This document shows positions 59,205 through 64,000 of a DNA stretch of 64,000 nt, piece after piece. Position numbers and translations under genes: made by a program. Source of the DNA: Lathyrus oleraceus (taxonomy: Eukaryota; Streptophyta; Magnoliopsida; Fabales; Fabaceae). Under the pieces are notes generated by a model. That model did not search any database. It saw only the letters and a program-made list of their open reading frames with translations, and was not told the origin of the DNA. Location: the NCBI RefSeq assembly GCF_024323335.1, contig NC_066580.1, forward strand, positions 441,087,351-441,151,350, in the 5' to 3' direction. Numbering within the stretch: the first letter of the stretch is position 1; every line of letters starts with the position of its first letter.

Positions 59205-59337
59205 GGACCTATGGGGAATAGATGGAGATATGTGGTAATGGTAGTCCACAAGGAATGAAAGGGGTAAGAAGGGTGATATGCTCACTGGGGATAACAATCA
59301 CGCTGGAGAAAATCGTTGGGGAAATGTAAGTAAGGAA
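59205..59337. other. Right flank of the nest
   Basis: Starts with the GGACC target copy of C (59205-59209), then TATGGGGAATAGATGGAG and onward. It joins 20502-20735 when C is removed. No ORF. Confidence 0.5.
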
Positions 59338-60589
59338 TGAGCCTAAAAGGGGAGGTGAATTAGGACTTTAGAAAATTTATTCTGACTTGGTGGATAAAGG
59401 TTCTTTTCTTTTCTGAACTGATAAGATGATGAAAGCGGTAAAGTATGGAAAGTAAAGAACACCAGGAATTTTACCGGTTCCCCTCACAACATGAGAGTAC
59501 TCCAGTCCCCTTAAAATGTGTAAGAGATTTTATTGTTGTTAGATCTCCTAAAACAAGCCTCTAGCTAAGTGATCAAGAATAATCCTCTTGAAAACTTAAC
59601 TCACAAGAAAAGAAAACAATCCTTCCTTTTCTTGACACTTATCTCCAACAATCTTGGATGATAAGCAACGCACCTAATACCAAACAATCCCTGGTACTTA
59701 GGATTTTACAAAGTAATTTTGAATGAATATGAATATTTGTATTGGACAAGATTTTAATCAATTGATTATAATCTTCTTCTCTTTCATAATATGAAAAGGT
59801 TCAAGACAAAATAATCTCTAAGTGCTCAAGAATACTTTTGAAGAAAATGATATGAAAATATATTTTCAAAAGAATCTGTATATGAAAATTTAGATGAAGA
59901 TGAATGCAGAGAGATTTTGTAGTTTGATTGAAGGAGGTGAATTTGAAATAAAAATATAAAGAGTATTTATAGTATGAATTCATCCTTTCAACATAGCATG
60001 ACAATGGTTAAAAGAGAAATCTGAGAATTGTTGATGAAAAGATGTAAGGCTTTGCCATGAAGGGTTATGCTGAAATGGTGCAAGGAGTGAAGAAATAAAA
60101 TTCAGATTTTTCAAAAATTTCCCAGCATCAATCGATTGACACATATGACCAATCGATTGACATAGGCTAAAAACTGAAAAATACACTAAGATTAATCGAT
60201 TGATTCAAAGCACCAATCGATTGGTTCAGCTTTTGAAGCGAAAAATGTTAAAACAGAAGGTTTGATCAATCGATTGACATACAGGACCAATCAATTGGTC
60301 CAGACAAAAAATTGAAAATTTTTTCTAAGTTAAAATGCTTTTGAATATGCAATGTTTTAAACATATTTTTAAAACAAAAATCATGATAGAAAAAGTTTTA
60401 TAATGAGCACATAATGCATGATAAAACTTTTGAGCACTAGGAGTATATTGTCAAGAATTTCACATACCTTTACTTGAACCATGAAAGTCTTGAGCATAGT
60501 TTTGATATAATCTTTCTTATTCATTCTTTTGATATGGAGGGCTTGAAATGTTGTCTTCATCAAAATCTTGTAGGAAGCTTGTCTTCACA
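59338..60589 (-). mobile_element. 3' LTR of copia element G
   Basis: On the minus strand the block starts TGTGAAGACAAGCTTCC right after a polypurine tract (60590-60602) and ends near CCCCTTTTAGGCTCA at 59338. It is about 1.25 kb. The left end is an estimate based on the TG...CA rule. The partner LTR is outside the window. Confidence 0.6.
60120..60305. repeat. Cluster of AATCGATTG palindromes
   Basis: TCAATCGATTGA and close variants (CCAATCGATTG, TTAATCGATTGAT, CCAATCAATTGG) occur six times in about 180 bp inside the LTR of G, often in pairs about 20 bp apart. Possible binding-site array or remnant of local duplication. Confidence 0.6.
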
Positions 60590-60602
60590 TTCTCCCCCTT
60601 TT
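60590..60602 (-). other. Polypurine tract of G
   Basis: On the minus strand it reads AAAAAGGGGGAGA directly before the LTR start TGTGAAGAC. Two further CCCCCT runs at 60644 and 60676 (GGGGG on the minus strand) are PPT-like. Confidence 0.7.
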
Positions 60603-60955
60603 TGATGATGACAACCGATCTTTAAGCTTGAACTCAAACTCCCCCTATCTTTTGAAAGTACGACATTTGAAAACTCCCCCTATCTTGAACAAGAATTGTT
60701 TTGAGATTACCTGCATAACATAACACAAGCAAACAAACAGGCATACAATCTTCTCCCCCTTTGTCATGATAAAAAAGAAGGGAAAAGAACACAAGAAAAC
60801 TAGGAGGAAATAAACATAAACATTCATCCACACAGATAGGTTCAAATATTACAATGCATAAACAAATAGGAATAAGTACGCGAAAAACATAAGCAAGTAC
60901 GAATAATGGCAGAATTAAGAAAAACAAGCATAACAAAAAAAATATAGAGATCCAA

Positions 60956-61640
60956 TCACTGATCATTTCCATCATTTGACCCACCACCTTGAAAACCACC
61001 TTGTGAAAGCTCCCAACGTTCAATCCTTGAAGATAAATGGCCAATCTCAGACATAACATCTATCCGTAACCCTTGAAGATATTCCATAATCATTTGGTTG
61101 GAGGGTTGAACAGGTTGAGCTTCCGAAGGAGGGTTAATGTCTTCATCATTGTGACTTCAGGTTGGGTTTCTTCATCATCAATGTCTAGATATTTGATATC
61201 ATGGGTCCGGTGATTGAATATAACACCCATCTTCCGATTGATTTGCTTGATACTTATGCAGTAGGAAGGCTTGTCCATTGAGAAACAAAGTTCATTCTCC
61301 ATGTTGATGTTAAAATGATGAAAAATCTTTGTCAAAAGGTGTGCATATGGCAAACCATCAGCATGTTCATCGTGGAACAACATGTGAGTAAGAACGGTAT
61401 GCCCCCAATCTACACGAAAATTAATTTCAATAGCATACAATAGCATCATTTTCTGATCAGTTATAGTGCAATGATTTGAGAATCTAGGCACAATAACATA
61501 AACTAAAAAATAATGCAACATTTTATCATCAATAGTGAACTTAGCTGGTGACCAGTACACACGTTCCGGGAGATCTCCTCCTAAACTCTTCTTCCTTTTG
61601 AGAGCAATGCTTCCAAGGTTTATACCATAGTCGCGAAGTT
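60956..61640 (-). pseudogene. Accessory domain of G, fused to RNase H and frameshifted
   Basis: After about 25 residues of RNase H (see next entry) the same frame turns into a putative-plant-transposon-protein-type domain: ERVYWSPAKFTIDDKMLHYF, VPRFSNHCTITDQKMMLLYA, RVDWGHTVLTHMLFHDEHAD and INRKMGVIFNHRTHDIKYLD. A frameshift near 61155 moves the tail to another frame (PSNQMIMEYLQGLRIDVMSE, then a G-rich end) which stops at 60956-60958. The N-terminal half of the domain is missing. It is related to the accessory ORF of B (compare PRFSNHCT with PKSHTSTV), but G is a copia element. Confidence 0.65.
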
Positions 61641-62019
61641 GTTGCTTGAACCAAAGAATTTGAGAACAACAGCTACCAGCGGCGATATATTCTGCTTCAA
61701 CGGTGCTGAGAACCACACTTGCTTGCTTTTTACACGATCATGAGACTAGAGCATTTCCAAAAATGTGACATGTTCCACTCGTGATTTTTCTGTCATTTTT
61801 GTATCCTGCATAATCTACTTTAGAAAAACCAACAAGACTATATATACTACCTTTGGGGTACCATAAACTGACATTGGATGTTCCTTTGAGATACTTCATT
61901 ATTCTCTTTACAACTGAGAGATGAGATTCCTTTGGAGATGCTTGAAATCGAGCACATAAACAAACACTAAACATAATATCAAGTCGGCTAGCCGTTAGAT
62001 ATAACAAGGAACCAATCAT
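61641..62019 (-). pseudogene. RNase H of copia element G, C-terminally truncated
   Basis: MIGSLLYLTASRLDIMFSVC, FQASPKESHLSVVKRIMKYL and KVDYAGYKNDRKITSGTCHI are copia RNase H, closest in style to the SIRE lineage. A TGA at 61738-61740 stands where Trp is usual. The frame continues with VVLSTVEAEYIAAGSCCSQI, then LWFKQQLRDYGINL. The last third of RNase H, including the ADIFTK-type end, is replaced by the accessory domain. Confidence 0.85.
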
Positions 62020-63093
62020 ACCTCAATACTTAGTTATGTCAATTGGTGTTCTAGATTCATCTTGATCAAGATATGTCCCTGATCCCATCGAAGTGGCTAT
62101 ATCTTTGCAAGCATCCATGTCAAATCTTTTGAGAAGTTCTTTGCAATATTTAGATTTATTGATGAATACCCCATCCTTTGTTTGTTTGATGTGCAACCCA
62201 AGGAAGTATTTCAACTTATCCATCATGGACATTTCAAATTCTCCTTGCATTATTGTTGAGAATTCTTCACATAAGGATTCATTTGTGGACCCAAATATGA
62301 CGTGATCTACATAAATTAGCACTAAGATAGTATGATGGTTAATTCTTTTGATAAACAGAGTAGTATCAACTTTACCTTTTTCTAACCCATGTTTGCAAAG
62401 AAAATTACTTAACCTATCATACCACGCCCTTGGTGCTTGCTTCAATCCGTACAAGGCCTTTTTGAGTTTGTACATATGATTGGGATGTTTGAAATTTTCA
62501 AATCCTGGAGGTTGACATACATACACTTCTTCAAGTATGTATCCATTTAGGAATGCGCTTTGGTACAACTGAAAATTCAAAGAACAAGTATATGCTAACA
62601 ATAATCTAATTGCCTCTAGTCTAGCAACCGGGGAAAAATTTTCTTCAAAATCAATACCTTCTTATTGATTATAGCCTTGGGCTACCAATCTTGCCTTGTT
62701 CCTTATAATGATACCATTTTCATCTAGCTTGTTTTTAAAGATCCATCTAGTACCGATAACATGCTTACCTTTTGGTCTAGGAACTAGATCCCATACTTGA
62801 TTTCTTTCAAATTGATTAAGTTATTCTTGCATGGCTAGAATCCATTGATCATCATCTAGGGCCTCTGTGATTTTGGAAGGTTCAATTTGAGAGACAAATT
62901 CCATGTTGAGACAAGCATCTTTAAGATTCAATCTTGTAGCAACGCCTTGACTAATATCACCAATGACTTTGTCAATTGGATGATCCCGATGAGTTCTCTA
63001 TTATTTAGGTGGATCATTATCATTTGACTTTTGTTGATCTTGCTCATCTTGGTGTTTTGGCTGATCATCATTGTTTCCACTTGAAGTATCTTT
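62020..63093 (-). pseudogene. Reverse transcriptase of copia element G, degenerate
   Basis: The upstream part (63090-62602) has stops and frameshifts. Around it are LVPRPKGKHVIGT, KARLVAQGY and NFSPVARLEAIRLLLAYTCS. The clean part is 62601-62023: SAFLNGYILEEVYVCQPPGF, KLKKALYGLKQAPRAWYDRL and YVDHVIFGSTN. The last replaces the usual YVDD box with YVDH, losing one catalytic Asp. The segment ends with a TGA (62023-62025), after which RNase H continues in frame. Confidence 0.88.
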
Positions 63094-64000
63094 TTAAGGA
63101 GCTTCTACAATATCATCATCATCATCACACAAAATAATATCCTCCTTGGAGGGGTTAGATTCATCGAAAGTAACATGCATAGATTCTTCAATTTTTAAAG
63201 TTCTTTTATTATATATTCTATAGGCTTTACTAGTAAGAGAATATCCAAGAAATATACCTTCGTCAGACTTCTCGTCGAACTTACCTAGATTGTCTTTGTC
63301 ATTATTGAGGACAAAGCATTTGCATCCAAAAATGTGAAAGTAAGAGATGTTTGGTTTCCTTCCTTTGAAGAGTTCATAAGGGGTATTTTTAAAGATAGTT
63401 CTAATAATAATTCTATTACTTACATAGCATATCGTGCTTGCCGCATCCGCCCAAAAATGCTTTGGAAGATTTGAGTCGCTAAGCATTGTTCTTGCAAGTT
63501 CCACAAGTGACTTATTCTTTCTCTCCACCATTCCATTTTGTTGAGGAGTCCTTGGTGCCGAGAAATTATGAAACATTCCATGTTCTTCGCAAAAATCTTC
63601 GAAGGAGGCATTTTGGAATTCTCCACCATGGTCGCTTCTTATGGAGGCAATAGTTAGAGATTTCTCATTTTGGATTTGCTTCGCATATTTCTTGAACGCC
63701 TTGAATGCATCATTTTTTTGCACTAAGAAGAAAGTCCAAGTGTATATAGAGAAATCATCAACAATAACTAAAGAATATACATTACCTTCGAAGCTTCTTG
63801 TTCTTGATGGACCAAATAAGTCCATATGCAACAATTGTAGTGGCCTTGTAGTGGACACTACATTCTTTGATGTGAAAGTTGGTTTGGTTTGTTTTCCCTT
63901 TTGACCAGCATCACAAAGTCTATCTTTTACGAATTTTATCTTGGGAAAACCAATAACAAGATCATGCTTTATAAGCTTATTCAAGTGTTCCATATGGATA
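63094..64000 (-). pseudogene. Integrase of copia element G, runs off the window
   Basis: The frame is open from 63993 to 63094. DDE residues are present: LLHMDLFGPSRTRS, SIRSDHGGEFQNASFEDFCE and RTPQQNGMVERKNKSLVELA. The copia integrase C-terminal region follows (YELFKGRKPNISYFHIFGCK, then GIFLGYSLTSKAYRIYNKRT). It ends with an acidic stretch (CDDDDDIVEAP) and a stop. The zinc domain is cut by the window edge. SIRE/Maximus-type by wording. Confidence 0.9.

Noticed and set aside
60634..61059. 141-codon minus-strand ORF with hydrophobic middle near element G
   Set aside because: It overlaps the frameshifted accessory tail in another frame and then non-coding sequence; it has no conserved blocks.

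Overview
This is a plant nuclear window, AT-rich and almost entirely made of transposable elements. The only host gene I can support is a 161-residue chloroplast J-domain protein (DnaJ11-type) at 14388-14873 on the minus strand. A legume is the likely source. I infer that from the style of the elements: Athila-lineage gypsy elements with ORFs after pol, a TGTAACACC-type chromovirus, long LTRs carrying the GTCGCCAC...GGTATTAGCA block, and a SIRE-like copia. No marker fixes the species.

Layout. 1-820 is the 3' end of an Athila-type LTR, the same family as element A below. 821-4240 is a decayed Ty1/copia relic (H). 4500-8500 holds short inverted-repeat elements and a Mutator-like element (6023-7854). 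About 9560-11100 is a minus-strand gag/protease relic of a Tat-type gypsy element. 11819-13266 is a second long-TIR element. The DnaJ gene follows. 15200-17840 is mostly unassigned. 17841-20501 is an Ogre/Tat-like LTR (F).

From 20736 to 59204 lies one four-level nest, resolved from exact LTR ends and target-site duplications (TSDs). The outermost unit C is a Tekay-type chromovirus (+ strand, TSD GGACC). Its 5' LTR is split by D, a ~5.5 kb Ogre/Tat-like solo LTR (TSD ATGTT). D contains a smaller solo LTR, E (22293-25785), and B, an Athila-like element on the minus strand (TSD GAGGG). B's 3' LTR is split by A, a complete 13.6 kb Athila-lineage element (+ strand, TSD AGGGT). LTR divergence counted by eye (A about 1.4%, B about 2.9%, C clearly above 10%) agrees with the nesting order. 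To the right, 59338-64000 is a minus-strand SIRE-like copia element (G) that runs off the window.

The most interesting material is in the 3' halves of A and B. Both place the same two-hairpin element within about 15 nt of the pol stop, and the stems carry compensatory differences. Both then have a strong splice-acceptor-like sequence before an accessory ORF. Both repeat their own LTR's CpG-containing dyad motif in the accessory-ORF leader. A carries two tandem accessory ORFs that are paralogous to each other. B carries a related ORF with a nuclear-localisation-like start. Copia element G has a related domain fused in frame to a truncated RNase H. These point to a shared accessory-gene expression module in unrelated plant LTR retrotransposons. 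The sequence patterns are observed; the function is inferred.
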